Source of the DNA: Candidatus Thiodictyon syntrophicum
GTDB lineage: Bacteria; Pseudomonadota; Gammaproteobacteria; Chromatiales; Chromatiaceae
Direction: 5' to 3'
Assembly (NCBI RefSeq): GCF_002813775.1
Contig: NZ_CP020370.1
Span: forward strand, 4,613,501-4,677,500
DNA: 64,000 bases
The position numbers and the translations under genes were made by a program. Each line of letters starts with the position of its first letter. Position 1 is the first letter of the stretch. This document shows positions 47,858 to 57,044 of the stretch, in pieces. Under the pieces are notes generated by a model. That model did no database searches and was not told the DNA's origin. It saw nothing but the letters and a program-made list of their open reading frames with translations.

Positions 47858-50629
47858 ATGACGAGCCAACGCGGTTTGCAGCCCGCTCTGGTGTCGGGCG
47901 TGCTCGCCTTATTGATCCTCATGCCGGTCGCTCAGGCGGACCCCCTCGCGGATGCCCGTAGCCAATGGCAGTCCGGGGATGGGCGCGCCGCGGTCCGGAC
48001 CCTGAAGCACTATCTGAGGCAGGGCGGCAACGACCCCGCCGTACGGGCGCTGTTGGGGCAGGTCTATCTGGACCTGGCGTCCGGCGCTGCGGCCGAGCAG
48101 GAACTCAAGCGCGCCATCAAGGAAGGCCGCCTCAATGCCACCGAGTATCAGACGGACGTGGCCCAGGCGCAGTTGCTTCAGGGCAAGTACGCCGAGATCC
48201 TGGAGGACCCGGCGATCGGTTCACCAACGGACCCGCGCAAGCAGGCCGAACTGCACGCCATCCGGGGTGAAGCCTACCTGGCCCTGGGCCAGCCAGATCA
48301 GGCGAACCAGGCGTTTGACAAGGCCCTGGACCTGATTTCCACCTATCCCCGCGCCCTGCTCGGCCTCGCCAGGCTCGCCGCGCGCCAGGATGACATGACG
48401 CGCGCGCGCGCCCTGGTGGACCAGGCGATCACGGCCAACCCCGGGGACTCCACCGGGTGGGAGGCGCGGGGTGATTTAGCGCTGTCCAACCGCATGCCGC
48501 AACCGGCAGAGGAGGCGTTCGGACATGCGATCGAGACTGCGCGCGCCACCTGGATGCCACTCTATAAGCGCGCCCTGGCACGCCTGGAGTTGGAAAAGCT
48601 GGTGGAGGCCCAGGCCGATATCGACTTGGCCAGCCAACAGGTTCCGCAATTCCCCGGCCTGAATTACGCCCGCGGTTTGCTGCTGCTGAAGCAGAATCAA
48701 CCGGAACCGGCCCTGGCGCAGCTCAATCTGTACCTCCCCTATCGCCCCGAGGATCCCCAGGCGCTCTACCTGGCGGGGGTGGCGCTGTTCCAACTTGCGC
48801 GCTACCAGGAGGCCGACGAGTACCTGACGCGCGCCTGCCGCACCGCCCCGGACTCGTCCACGGCGGCCACCCTGCTGGCGCGGGCGCGGCTCGCCCGCGG
48901 GGATCTCAAGGGCGCCGAAACCGCGCTGCGCCCGTTCGCGGACCAACAAGCCACGAATCCGGACGTGCTTGAGATTCTCGGCGATGTCATGGCGCAAGAC
49001 GGCCGGCCGGGAGAGGCCGGGGCCTTGCTGCGTCAGGCACTCGCCGCCCGTCCGGACGATGCGCAGACACCGGTGAAACTGGCCGCCGCCCTGTTGGCCG
49101 ACGGGGAGCGCGAGGCCGCGGAGCTGGAGCTGCGCGCGCTGCTGGAGAAGAACCCCGCGGACGAGACGGCCCAGGTGCTGTTGGTCCGACTGCTGCTGGC
49201 CAAGCCCGATGGCGCGGCCGCCCAGGCCCAGGCACTGGCCTATCTGGCGGCGGTGCCGGACAGCCCGCGCGCCCAGGTTGCCCTGGGCCTCGCGCATCTC
49301 GCCTTGGGCGACGAGCCCGCGGCGCGCCAAGCCTTCGCGCGCGCCCTGGAGCTCAAACCCGGGTTTGCCGATGCGGCCTTCAACCTCGCCACCCTGGAGC
49401 GACACGCCGGGCGGACGGAGGCGGCGCGCGCGCTCTATGGGCAGGTCCTGGCAGTGGACCCGCGCGATGCCGACGCAACCCTGCTGCTGACTCAGCTGGA
49501 CGTGGACGCCGGGCACCAGGCGGCTGCGCTGGCCCGCGTGCGCGAGGCCGTGACCAAGGACCCCGCCAACCTGAACCTGCGGCTCAACCTGGCCCAGGGC
49601 TACCAGTCCGCGGGGCAGACGCAGGAGGCCCTGCGCACCCTGCAGGACGCCGTGCCGACGCTCGCCGACGACCCGCGCCTGCTGCTGGCGCGCGGCCAGT
49701 TGGAACTCGCCGCGGGGCAGCCATTCAAGGCCGCGACGACGCTGGAGACCCTGGTGAACCGGCAGCCCGGATCGGCGCAGACGCGGCTGCTGTTGGCAAA
49801 CGCTTACGCGGCGGCCAAGCAGGCCGGCGCCATGCAGGGGCACCTGTTGGCCGGCTTGAAGGTCGATCCGAGTTCACCCCTGGTGGGCCCGACCCTGCGC
49901 AACGTCTACCCCGCCCTGCCGGACCCGGCGGCGAAGGCCGCGCTGATCGAGCGTTTGTTGGCATTGGGGGTGCCACTGCCCGGGCTGCCGCTGCTGCAGG
50001 CGCGCCTGAGCCTCGATGAGGAGAAATACGAGGAGGCCCAGAAACGGCTCGGCGCCCTGCTCCAGTCCGACCCCGCGGACCGGGAGGTGCTGCTGCTGCT
50101 GCTGAGCGCCCAGGTCAAGGCGCCGGCCCTGGAGTCGGCCACCGCGACGGCCGACACCTGGCTCGCGGTCCACCCCGACGATGCGGAGGTGCGGCGCCGC
50201 TTGGCCCAGATCTACGAACGGCGCGGACAGCCGCAACAGGCGATCGAAATTTACCGGTCCCTGCTGCAGGCGCAGCCCGACGACCCGGTGACCAACAACA
50301 ACCTGGCGATGCTGTTGTTGGAGCAGGACCCCGCCCAGGCGCTGGACCATGCGCGGGCCGCGGCGCGCGCGGTGCCGGCCGATCCCGCGGTCGGCGATAC
50401 CCTGGGGCAGGCGCTGCTGGCCAGGGGCGAGGCCCAGGCCGCCGCCCAGGCCTTCGCCCAAGCCTCACTGGCGGCGCCCAAGGACCCCACCATCGCCTAC
50501 CATCACGCCCGCGCCCTGCTGGCCGCCGGTGAGCCTGAGCGGGCGCGCGCCGCGCTCCAGCCGATCCTGGGGCAGCCATTCCCCGAGGAGGAGGCGGCGC
50601 GCACGCTGCTCCTGCAGACCTGGCAATGA
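47858..50629 (+). CDS. prsT: PEP-CTERM system TPR-repeat protein PrsT
   Basis: A 923-residue exported protein. The signal peptide ends LMPVAQA. About twenty tetratricopeptide repeats follow, for example AYLALGQPDQANQAFDKALD, LGLAHLALGDEPAARQAFAR and QIYERRGQPQQAIEIYRSLL. Length and layout match PrsT, the TPR protein linked to exosortase/PEP-CTERM exopolysaccharide systems. There is no clear lipobox cysteine at the cleavage site. ATG 47858 has AGGAG nine bases upstream; ATG 47837 would add seven residues. The next gene starts four bases after its stop. Confidence 0.82.
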   Translation: MTSQRGLQPALVSGVLALLILMPVAQADPLADARSQWQSGDGRAAVRTLKHYLRQGGNDPAVRALLGQVYLDLASGAAAEQELKRAIKEGRLNATEYQTDVAQAQLLQGKYAEILEDPAIGSPTDPRKQAELHAIRGEAYLALGQPDQANQAFDKALDLISTYPRALLGLARLAARQDDMTRARALVDQAITANPGDSTGWEARGDLALSNRMPQPAEEAFGHAIETARATWMPLYKRALARLELEKLVEAQADIDLASQQVPQFPGLNYARGLLLLKQNQPEPALAQLNLYLPYRPEDPQALYLAGVALFQLARYQEADEYLTRACRTAPDSSTAATLLARARLARGDLKGAETALRPFADQQATNPDVLEILGDVMAQDGRPGEAGALLRQALAARPDDAQTPVKLAAALLADGEREAAELELRALLEKNPADETAQVLLVRLLLAKPDGAAAQAQALAYLAAVPDSPRAQVALGLAHLALGDEPAARQAFARALELKPGFADAAFNLATLERHAGRTEAARALYGQVLAVDPRDADATLLLTQLDVDAGHQAAALARVREAVTKDPANLNLRLNLAQGYQSAGQTQEALRTLQDAVPTLADDPRLLLARGQLELAAGQPFKAATTLETLVNRQPGSAQTRLLLANAYAAAKQAGAMQGHLLAGLKVDPSSPLVGPTLRNVYPALPDPAAKAALIERLLALGVPLPGLPLLQARLSLDEEKYEEAQKRLGALLQSDPADREVLLLLLSAQVKAPALESATATADTWLAVHPDDAEVRRRLAQIYERRGQPQQAIEIYRSLLQAQPDDPVTNNNLAMLLLEQDPAQALDHARAAARAVPADPAVGDTLGQALLARGEAQAAAQAFAQASLAAPKDPTIAYHHARALLAAGEPERARAALQPILGQPFPEEEAARTLLLQTWQ

Positions 50630-50632
50630 TCC

Positions 50633-51490
50633 ATGCCCAACCTGCGCGACAAGATGGCCCGCTACGGATTCGAGTCCAACGACGACTATGAATTCCAGGT
50701 CCGCTGCCTGCTCGAAGGCCCGACGCGCACCTTGCGTACGCTCAACATTGAGGGCGACTCAGAGCGGCGCAAGAGCGCCTTCGCCACGGCCCTGGGCCGG
50801 GCACTGGAGTTCCCCCATCTGCTGTATCTCGACTTCACCGAGGCCCACCCGCCCCTGCCCGACGTGCTGCTGCCGCCGAGCCAGGACGAGATGGGCCGCG
50901 CGGAGCCGCCCATCGACCCCTTGGACCTGACGGTGAGCGAGGCCTGCGCCCAGAGCGAGGGGGAGCCCACGGTGCTGATCCTGGATCAGTTGCAGGCGGC
51001 GGACTTCCGCGAGCACATCCGGCTGCACCGCTTCATCAACGACTGCTTCTGGGAGGTGCGCGGCGGGCGCTATTACGCCAACCCGCGGCATCTGCTGCTG
51101 TTCCTGATCTCGGAGTCCCCCCTCTACCACTCGCTGCAGAAGGAGAGCTTCCGGGTCTGGGTCGGGCGGATTTCCGAACACCAGGTGGAGTACCGGCCCG
51201 CCGATTTCGGGCTGGGCGCGGCGGCCGTGCCGCTGTTCGCCGCCCTGGCGGAGCTGTTCCGCGCCCTGGGCAGCGCCCCGACCCATAGCGAGTTCGGGCA
51301 CATCCTGACCGACCTGCAACTGCATGTGCGCACCAGCGAGCACCTGCGCCTGTGCCTCTACGGCCGGGCGGAGGGGATTATGCGGGACGCGCTCGCCGCG
51401 CCGGCCCTGAGAGCGCCCCTGGACGCCGTGGTCGCGGCCGCCGCGACGCTGCTGGTGGCCGAGCACATCGAACTGCGCGGCGACTGCTGA
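50633..51490 (+). CDS. Conserved protein of unknown function, coupled to prsT
   Basis: I do not recognise a named family with confidence. The 285-residue protein has no signal peptide or membrane helix. Features are FESNDDYEFQVRCLLEGPTR, LNIEGDSERRKSAFATALGR and LNLD-like DFTEAH segments, then TVLILDQLQAADFREHIRLH, which looks like an ATPase Walker B-like strand though no Walker A is visible, and HLLLFLISESPLYHSLQKES. This resembles a degenerate P-loop or clamp-loader-like fold. ATG 50633 is four bases past the prsT stop, so the two genes are probably one operon. Confidence 0.6.
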   Translation: MPNLRDKMARYGFESNDDYEFQVRCLLEGPTRTLRTLNIEGDSERRKSAFATALGRALEFPHLLYLDFTEAHPPLPDVLLPPSQDEMGRAEPPIDPLDLTVSEACAQSEGEPTVLILDQLQAADFREHIRLHRFINDCFWEVRGGRYYANPRHLLLFLISESPLYHSLQKESFRVWVGRISEHQVEYRPADFGLGAAAVPLFAALAELFRALGSAPTHSEFGHILTDLQLHVRTSEHLRLCLYGRAEGIMRDALAAPALRAPLDAVVAAAATLLVAEHIELRGDC

Positions 51491-51617
51491 AAACCGCCCG
51501 CCGGGCGACTTTTCAAGGGTTATTTGGGGTCCGCGAGCCGGGGGAGTTGCGCGAGTGCCTTCACCCGAAAGCTGCGCGCCGCCAGGATGCTGCACGGGAC
51601 GAAGCCGACATCGTGGC

Positions 51618-52157
51618 TCATGGTCTGGAGCGGTTCACCGGGCGCAGATAATCGAGGTTCGCGACCGCCGCTCCCAAGAGCCGCGCCTGGACCACCTCGT
51701 CCGGCTGGGTCCCCGGCAGGAGTGCCGCCGTCTCTTGGGCGAACTGCGGACGCAGCAGGGCGCTGAGCGGCTGGCCGGTCACCTGCGCCGCGGTCACGCC
51801 CGCGAAGGCGATGAAAAAGGGCTTATCGATCAAATTGTCGACAAAATCCGGCTGCGCCTCCAGAAAGGAGTGCGCGGTGGCCCCGGTGATGTCGTAGGGC
51901 CCGGACATGGCCGTGATGAAACTCGGCCGCAGCGCCGGGTCCCGGGCCTCCTCCAGCAGGCGGCCGAGCCACAATGCGTTACCTCCGCCCTCGCTGTAAC
52001 CGGTGACATAGAGCGCCGCGCCCGTCTTGCGCCCGAGTCGCGCCAGGAGTTCACGGGCGGCATGGATCAGGTCCCGGCCCGCCGGGGCATTGAGCCGGCC
52101 CAGGGCAAAGGGGTGCGGTCCGCGGTTCACCCCATAGCCGAGATAGTCCGTGGCCAT
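51618..52157 (-). pseudogene. Alpha/beta-hydrolase fragment
   Basis: The readable part starts at MATDYLGYGVNRGPHPFALG and holds the nucleophile elbow GYSEGGG, then ALWLGRLLEEARDP and SGPYDITGATAHSFL. It ends at 51618 (YLRPVNRSRP), well short of the catalytic aspartate and histidine expected later. The frame extends upstream of 52157 with a degenerate match (YNPGRTRSLSGTELP), suggesting that the N-terminal half is also damaged. It is probably a lipase-like gene remnant. Confidence 0.65.
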
Positions 52158-52355
52158 CGGCAGTTCGGTGCCGGACAAAGAGCGGGTTCGGCCCGGATTG
52201 TAGGCCCCTGACGCCCTGCCCGTCTCCCGCCATAGGCACCGACCGGGGCACGCGCACGGGTACGGGGGAACAGGAACGCTTGCCGCAACGCCGGGGCGAC
52301 CGCACCTAACGGGGCATCGGGGTGACGCCCCGCCCTCACGACCCGGGACCTCAGC

Positions 52356-52673
52356 ATGAACCGACAGACCCGTATCACGACCGTCCTGACACAAGCCCTG
52401 GGGCCGCTGCACCTGGAAGTGGTCGACGAGAGCCACCTGCACGCGGTGCCGGTGGGGGCCCAGTCACACTTCAAGGTGTTGGTGGTCAGCGAGCAGTTCG
52501 CCGACCATGGGCTGGTCATGCGCCACCGGGTGGTCAATCGGCTGCTGCGCGACGAGTTCGACCACGGGCTCCACGCCCTGGCCCTGCACACCTGGACCCC
52601 GCGGGAGTGGTTTGAGAAGGGCGGTACGGCCCCGGAGTCGCCCCCGTGCCAGGGCGGATCGCACGCAGACTGA
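52356..52673 (+). CDS. bolA: BolA-family protein
   Basis: A 105-residue protein with the class II KH-like BolA fold: LGPLHLEVVDESHLHAVPVG, HFKVLVVSEQFADHGLVMRH, RVVNRLLRDEF and LALHTWTPREW. The conserved histidine in SHLHAVP and the C-terminal histidine in ALHTWTP are iron-sulfur ligands when BolA pairs with a monothiol glutaredoxin. The length is normal. It is transcribed alone here. Confidence 0.93.
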   Translation: MNRQTRITTVLTQALGPLHLEVVDESHLHAVPVGAQSHFKVLVVSEQFADHGLVMRHRVVNRLLRDEFDHGLHALALHTWTPREWFEKGGTAPESPPCQGGSHAD

Positions 52674-52833
52674 GGCGGGGGAACCGGCCGGCGCCAACAT
52701 CGGCGAGGTAAGGAAGCGCCGCTATTGATACTATTGCCGCCCGGCCGGCCTGCACCTGGCCGGGCAAGTCTTAAAACGGGGGCCCTGCGCTTCCCATCGT
52801 CAATCCTGTCGGCACGGCATCGGGAGCAGACTC

Positions 52834-53973
52834 ATGAGATCCAAGTTATTGATTGCGTGTATTCTTGGCGCCTCCTACTGGACGGCGCCCGCCGGGGCCG
52901 CCGATCCGGCGACGGTCAAGATCGGCTGCGTGGCGCCGCTGACCGGTCCCCAGGCGCACCTGGGAAAGGACATCGAGAACGGGGCCCGCCTGGCGGTGGA
53001 CGCGATCAACGCGACCAATCCCCGGCTCGGCGGTCAGCCGGTCCAGTTCGTCCTGCAGGTCGAGGACGACGCGGCGGACCCCAAGACCGCGACCGTAGTG
53101 GCGCAAAAGCTGGTGGATGAGGGCGTCAAGGGCGTGGTCGGGCACCTGAACTCGGGGGCCAGCATCCCGGCCTCACGCATCTATGCCGACAACGACATCC
53201 CCCAAATCTCCCCCGCCTCCACCGCGGTGGCCTACACCCACCAGGGGTTTAAGACCACCTACCGGGTGATGGCCAACGACTCCCAACAGGGTCAGGCCTT
53301 GGGCAAGTACGCGACCAAGCTCGGCAAGCGGGTGGCGGTGATCGATGACCGCACCGCCTACGGCCAGGGCCTGATCGACGAGGTGGTGAAGGGGGTCGCG
53401 GCGGCCGGCGGGGAGGTCGTGGGCCGGGAATACACCACCGATAAGTCGACCGACTTCACCGCCATCCTCACCTCGCTCAAATCCAAGAAGCCGGACGTGG
53501 TGGTGTTCGGCGGCATGGACCCCCAGGCCGCCCCCATGATCCGGCAGCTGCGCACCCTGGGGATGAAGACCGCCTTCATGGGCGGCGACGGCATGCAGTC
53601 GGCCGAATTCCTCAAACTCGCGGGACCCGCCGGGGAGGGGGCCATCGGGTCGTCGCCTGGGCTGCCGCTGGCGAAGATGCCCGGGGGGGCAGACTTCAGA
53701 AAGCGCTTCAATGAGCGCTTCGGCAAGGTCCAGATCTATGCCCCCTTCGCCCACGACGCGGCCGTGGTGATGATCCAGGCGATGCTGCGGGCCGACTCGA
53801 CCGAGCCTGAGAAGTACCTGCCGGAACTGGCCAAGACCCGCATCGACGGGGTCATCGGCCCCATCGCCTTCGACGACAAGGGGGATCTGAAGGACGGCCC
53901 CGTCACCCTCTATCAGGTCAAGAAGGGCCACTGGGAGCCGGTGGAGACCGTCGGCGGCCAGGCGGCGCAGTAG
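52834..53973 (+). CDS. livK: Branched-chain amino acid ABC transporter, periplasmic binding protein
   Basis: A 379-residue type I periplasmic binding protein with signal peptide MRSKLLIACILGASYWTAPA. Family features are VKIGCVAPLTGPQAHLGKDI, ENGARLAVDAIN, VGHLNSGASIPASRIYADND and RVAVIDDRTAYGQGLIDEV. It captures leucine, isoleucine or valine (or related amino acids) for the LivHMGF importer encoded directly downstream. ATG 52834 is preceded by GGGAGCAGACTC. Confidence 0.94.
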   Translation: MRSKLLIACILGASYWTAPAGAADPATVKIGCVAPLTGPQAHLGKDIENGARLAVDAINATNPRLGGQPVQFVLQVEDDAADPKTATVVAQKLVDEGVKGVVGHLNSGASIPASRIYADNDIPQISPASTAVAYTHQGFKTTYRVMANDSQQGQALGKYATKLGKRVAVIDDRTAYGQGLIDEVVKGVAAAGGEVVGREYTTDKSTDFTAILTSLKSKKPDVVVFGGMDPQAAPMIRQLRTLGMKTAFMGGDGMQSAEFLKLAGPAGEGAIGSSPGLPLAKMPGGADFRKRFNERFGKVQIYAPFAHDAAVVMIQAMLRADSTEPEKYLPELAKTRIDGVIGPIAFDDKGDLKDGPVTLYQVKKGHWEPVETVGGQAAQ

Positions 53974-53994
53974 CAACCACCCGCCGCGCCGCGC

Positions 53995-54918
53995 ATGGAC
54001 GTCCTGCTCCAGCAACTCGTCAACGGCCTGATCCTGGGTAGCCTGTACGCCCTGGTGGCCTTGGGCTACACCATGGTGTACGGCATCCTGGAGTTGATCA
54101 ATTTCGCCCACGGCGAGATCGTGATGCTGGGGGCCATGGTGTCGGTGACGGTCCTCGGCCTGCTGGTGGCGGCCGGGGTGCCGGTGCCGCTGGCCCTGGC
54201 GGTGGCCCTGGCCGCGGCCGTGCTGGTATGCATGGCGACCGGGGTCCTGGTGGAGCGGGTCGCCTACCGGCCCCTGCGCAATGCCCCGCGTCTGGCCCCG
54301 CTGATCACCGCCATCGGGGTCTCGATCGTCCTGCAGAACCTGGCGATGATCATCTGGGGCCGCCAATATCTCTCCTTCCCGCCGGTGCTGGCCCCCCATG
54401 TTTATGAGTGGCACGGGGCCACGGTGTCGAATGTCCAGTTGCTCATCGTGGCGGTGGCAGCCCTGACCATGGGCGCCCTGCTGCTGCTGGTGCAGCGCAC
54501 CCGGCTGGGGCGGGCGATGCGCGCCACTGCCCAGCACCGGGAGGTGGCGGGGCTCATGGGGGTGGACGTGAACCGGGTGATTGCCGCCACCTTTGCGGTG
54601 GGCTCGGCGCTCGCGGCGGTGGCGGGACTGCTGATCGCCGCCTATTACGGCATCGCCCACTACAATATGGGCTTCCTCCTGGGGCTGAAGGCCTTCAGCG
54701 CGGCGGTGCTCGGGGGCATCGGCAACATCCCCGGGGCCCTGCTGGGCGGGCTGCTCCTGGGGGTGATCGAGAGCCTGGGGGCGGGCTATATCGGGGATCT
54801 GACCGGCGGCTTTCTGGGCAGCCACTACCAGGACATCTTCGCCTTCTTCATCCTGATCCTGGTGCTCGTCTTCCGCCCCTCCGGGCTGTTGGGCGAGCGC
54901 GTGGCGGACCGTGCCTAA
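53995..54918 (+). CDS. livH: Branched-chain amino acid ABC transporter permease LivH
   Basis: A 307-residue inner-membrane permease with about eight helices. Recognisable parts are QLVNGLILGSLYALVALGYT, VYGILELINFAHGEIVMLGA, GLMGVDVNRVIAATFAVGSA and the C-terminal PSGLLGERVADRA. It forms the translocation channel with LivM. It starts 21 bases after livK. A ten-mer palindromic element directly follows its stop. Confidence 0.94.
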   Translation: MDVLLQQLVNGLILGSLYALVALGYTMVYGILELINFAHGEIVMLGAMVSVTVLGLLVAAGVPVPLALAVALAAAVLVCMATGVLVERVAYRPLRNAPRLAPLITAIGVSIVLQNLAMIIWGRQYLSFPPVLAPHVYEWHGATVSNVQLLIVAVAALTMGALLLLVQRTRLGRAMRATAQHREVAGLMGVDVNRVIAATFAVGSALAAVAGLLIAAYYGIAHYNMGFLLGLKAFSAAVLGGIGNIPGALLGGLLLGVIESLGAGYIGDLTGGFLGSHYQDIFAFFILILVLVFRPSGLLGERVADRA

Positions 54919-54925
54919 GGGTTTT

Positions 54926-55110
54926 GTCCGCAAATGAACGCAAATAAACGCAAATTAAGATCTTGGCTGGGTTGTTGCGGTGCTCGCCCGAACCGTCACT
55001 CCCCTCCAGCGCTGCCACGGGTTTTGCAAGACGCGATGGATATGGCGAGGGCGTGCCGGACAGGGCACGGAATTTTCTTCATTTGCGTTCATTTGCGTTC
55101 ATTTGCGGAC
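54926..55110. repeat. Ten-mer-armed palindromic element inside the liv operon
   Basis: Left arm GTCCGCAAATGAACGCAAAT from 54926 and right arm ending TTCATTTGCGGAC at 55110 can pair over about 30 bases. It fills the livH-livM gap, whereas the other liv genes overlap or are 21 bases apart. It probably entered an established operon. It leaves livM with a weak ribosome binding site (AACAATTCTCAGT). Confidence 0.88.
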
Positions 55111-55123
55111 AACAATTCTCAGT

Positions 55124-56251
55124 ATGCCTGACCTGCTGCCCGAGCGTTTCTACCGCGACCCGCGCCTCGCCTGGGGTGCCTATGCGGCCCTGGCGGTGCT
55201 GCTGGTCGCCCTGCCCTTCCTGGTGGACGCCGGGATGGGGCGGTCCTGGGTGCGGATACTCGATTTCGCGCTGCTCTATGTGATGCTGGCGCTCGGGCTC
55301 AACATCGTGGTGGGGTTTGCGGGGCTGCTGGATCTCGGCTATGTCGCCTTCTATGCGGTGGGGGCCTATTTCTACGCCATCCTGGCCTCGCCCCAACTCG
55401 GCATCCACCTGCCTTTCTGGGCCTTGCTGCCGCTGGGGGCCGGGGTCGCCTGTCTCTTCGGGGTGCTGCTAGGCGCCCCGACACTGCGCCTGCGCGGTGA
55501 CTATCTGGCCATCGTGACGCTCGGCTTCGGGGAGATCATCCGGATTTTTCTGAACAACCTGAATGCCCCGGTCAATCTCACCAACGGCCCCCAGGGCATC
55601 AACATGATCGACCCGGTGCGCATCGCCGATGCGTCCCTGCGGCGGCCAAGCGAATGGCTGGGGGTCACGCTGCCCGGCACACACACCCACTATTACCTGT
55701 TTCTCCTTCTCACCCTGGCGGTGATCTTCATGGCCCTGCGGCTACAGGGGTCGCGCATCGGGCGCGCCTGGGCGGCGATCCGCGAGGACGAGGTCGCCGC
55801 CGAGGCGATGGGTATCAACACCCGCAACCTGAAGCTGCTGGCCTTCGCCATGGGGGCGACCTTCGGCGGCCTGGGGGGCGGACTCTTCGCCGCCTTCCAG
55901 GGTTTCGTGAGCCCCGAGTCCTTCACCCTGATGGAGTCCATCATGATCCTGTGCATGGTGGTGCTGGGGGGCATGGGCCACATCCCGGGGGTCATCCTGG
56001 GGGCCATCCTGGTGACCGTGCTGCCGGAACTGCTGCGCTACATCGGCCCGCTGCAGGAGGGGCTGCTCGGACGGGTGCTGGTGGACCCGGCAGATCTGCG
56101 GATGCTCCTCTTTGGTCTCGCGCTGGTGGTGGTGATGCTGTTCCGACCCCAGGGGCTCTGGCCCTCGCCGGTGCGGGCGCGGGAGTTGCACCCGGACAAC
56201 CCGGACCTGGTCCGGCAGGAACAAGAGGCACTCTATGACGCCGAACGCTGA
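55124..56251 (+). CDS. livM: Branched-chain amino acid ABC transporter permease LivM
   Basis: A 375-residue permease with about ten helices: LLYVMLALGLNIVVGFAGLL, LGYVAFYAVGAYFYAIL, LRLRGDYLAIVTLGFGEIIR and SRIGRAWAAIREDEVAAEAM. ATG 55124 is the first codon after the repeat element; earlier codons in the frame translate that repeat. It overlaps livG by 17 bases. Confidence 0.94.
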   Translation: MPDLLPERFYRDPRLAWGAYAALAVLLVALPFLVDAGMGRSWVRILDFALLYVMLALGLNIVVGFAGLLDLGYVAFYAVGAYFYAILASPQLGIHLPFWALLPLGAGVACLFGVLLGAPTLRLRGDYLAIVTLGFGEIIRIFLNNLNAPVNLTNGPQGINMIDPVRIADASLRRPSEWLGVTLPGTHTHYYLFLLLTLAVIFMALRLQGSRIGRAWAAIREDEVAAEAMGINTRNLKLLAFAMGATFGGLGGGLFAAFQGFVSPESFTLMESIMILCMVVLGGMGHIPGVILGAILVTVLPELLRYIGPLQEGLLGRVLVDPADLRMLLFGLALVVVMLFRPQGLWPSPVRARELHPDNPDLVRQEQEALYDAER

Positions 56252-57044
56252 GACCGCCGCCCGCCCGCCGCCGCTGCTCGACGCCCGCGCGGTGACCAAA
56301 CGCTTCGGTGGGCTGACCGCGCTCAGCGAGGTCTCCATCGCGGTCCAGGCGGGCGAGATCGTCGGACTGATCGGGCCTAACGGGGCCGGCAAGACCACCT
56401 TCTTCAACTGTCTCACCGGGCTCTATCACCCGAGCAGCGGCAGCGTACACCTGGATGGCGTGCCGCTGGCCGGGCTCAAGCCCCACGCGGTGGCGGCCCT
56501 GGGGCTGGCACGCACCTTCCAGAACATCCGGCTGTTCGCCAACATGAGTGTCGTGGAGAACGTGATGGTCGGACGCCATGTGCGCTCGCGCGCCGGGGTC
56601 TTGGGGGCCGTGCTGCGCGGCGCGCGCACCCGTGCCGAGGAGCGCTCCATCCGCGAGCGGTCCCGGCAACTCCTGGAACGGGTGGGGCTCGCCGCACGCG
56701 CTGACCAACTCGCCCGGCAACTGCCCTATGGCGACCAACGGCGCCTGGAGATCGCCCGGGCACTCGCCACCGACCCCAAGGTCCTGGCGCTCGACGAGCC
56801 GGCCGCGGGGATGAATCCGATCGAGACCCAAGCCCTCAAGGGGCTCCTGGAGGCGATCCGCGCCCGGGGCCTGACCCTGCTCCTGATCGAGCACGACGTG
56901 CGTCTGATGATGGACCTGTGCGACCGGGTCGTGGTGCTGGACTACGGGCGCAAGATCGCCGATGGGCCGCCCGCTGCGGTGCAGCGCGACCCGGCCGTGA
57001 TCGAGGCCTATCTGGGCGCCGGGGCGGGGGGGGCCGCGGCATGA
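56235..57044 (+). CDS. livG: Branched-chain amino acid ABC transporter ATPase LivG
   Basis: A 269-residue ABC ATPase. Walker A is GPNGAGKTT, the Q-loop region is FQNIRLF, the signature is QLPYGDQRRLEIARAL (LPYGDQRR in place of LSGGQ, usual for LivG) and Walker B is VLALDEPAAGMN. The C-terminal LivG extension is present. It energises uptake with LivF. It overlaps livF by 4 bases (ATGA). Confidence 0.95.
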   Translation: MTPNAETAARPPPLLDARAVTKRFGGLTALSEVSIAVQAGEIVGLIGPNGAGKTTFFNCLTGLYHPSSGSVHLDGVPLAGLKPHAVAALGLARTFQNIRLFANMSVVENVMVGRHVRSRAGVLGAVLRGARTRAEERSIRERSRQLLERVGLAARADQLARQLPYGDQRRLEIARALATDPKVLALDEPAAGMNPIETQALKGLLEAIRARGLTLLLIEHDVRLMMDLCDRVVVLDYGRKIADGPPAAVQRDPAVIEAYLGAGAGGAAA

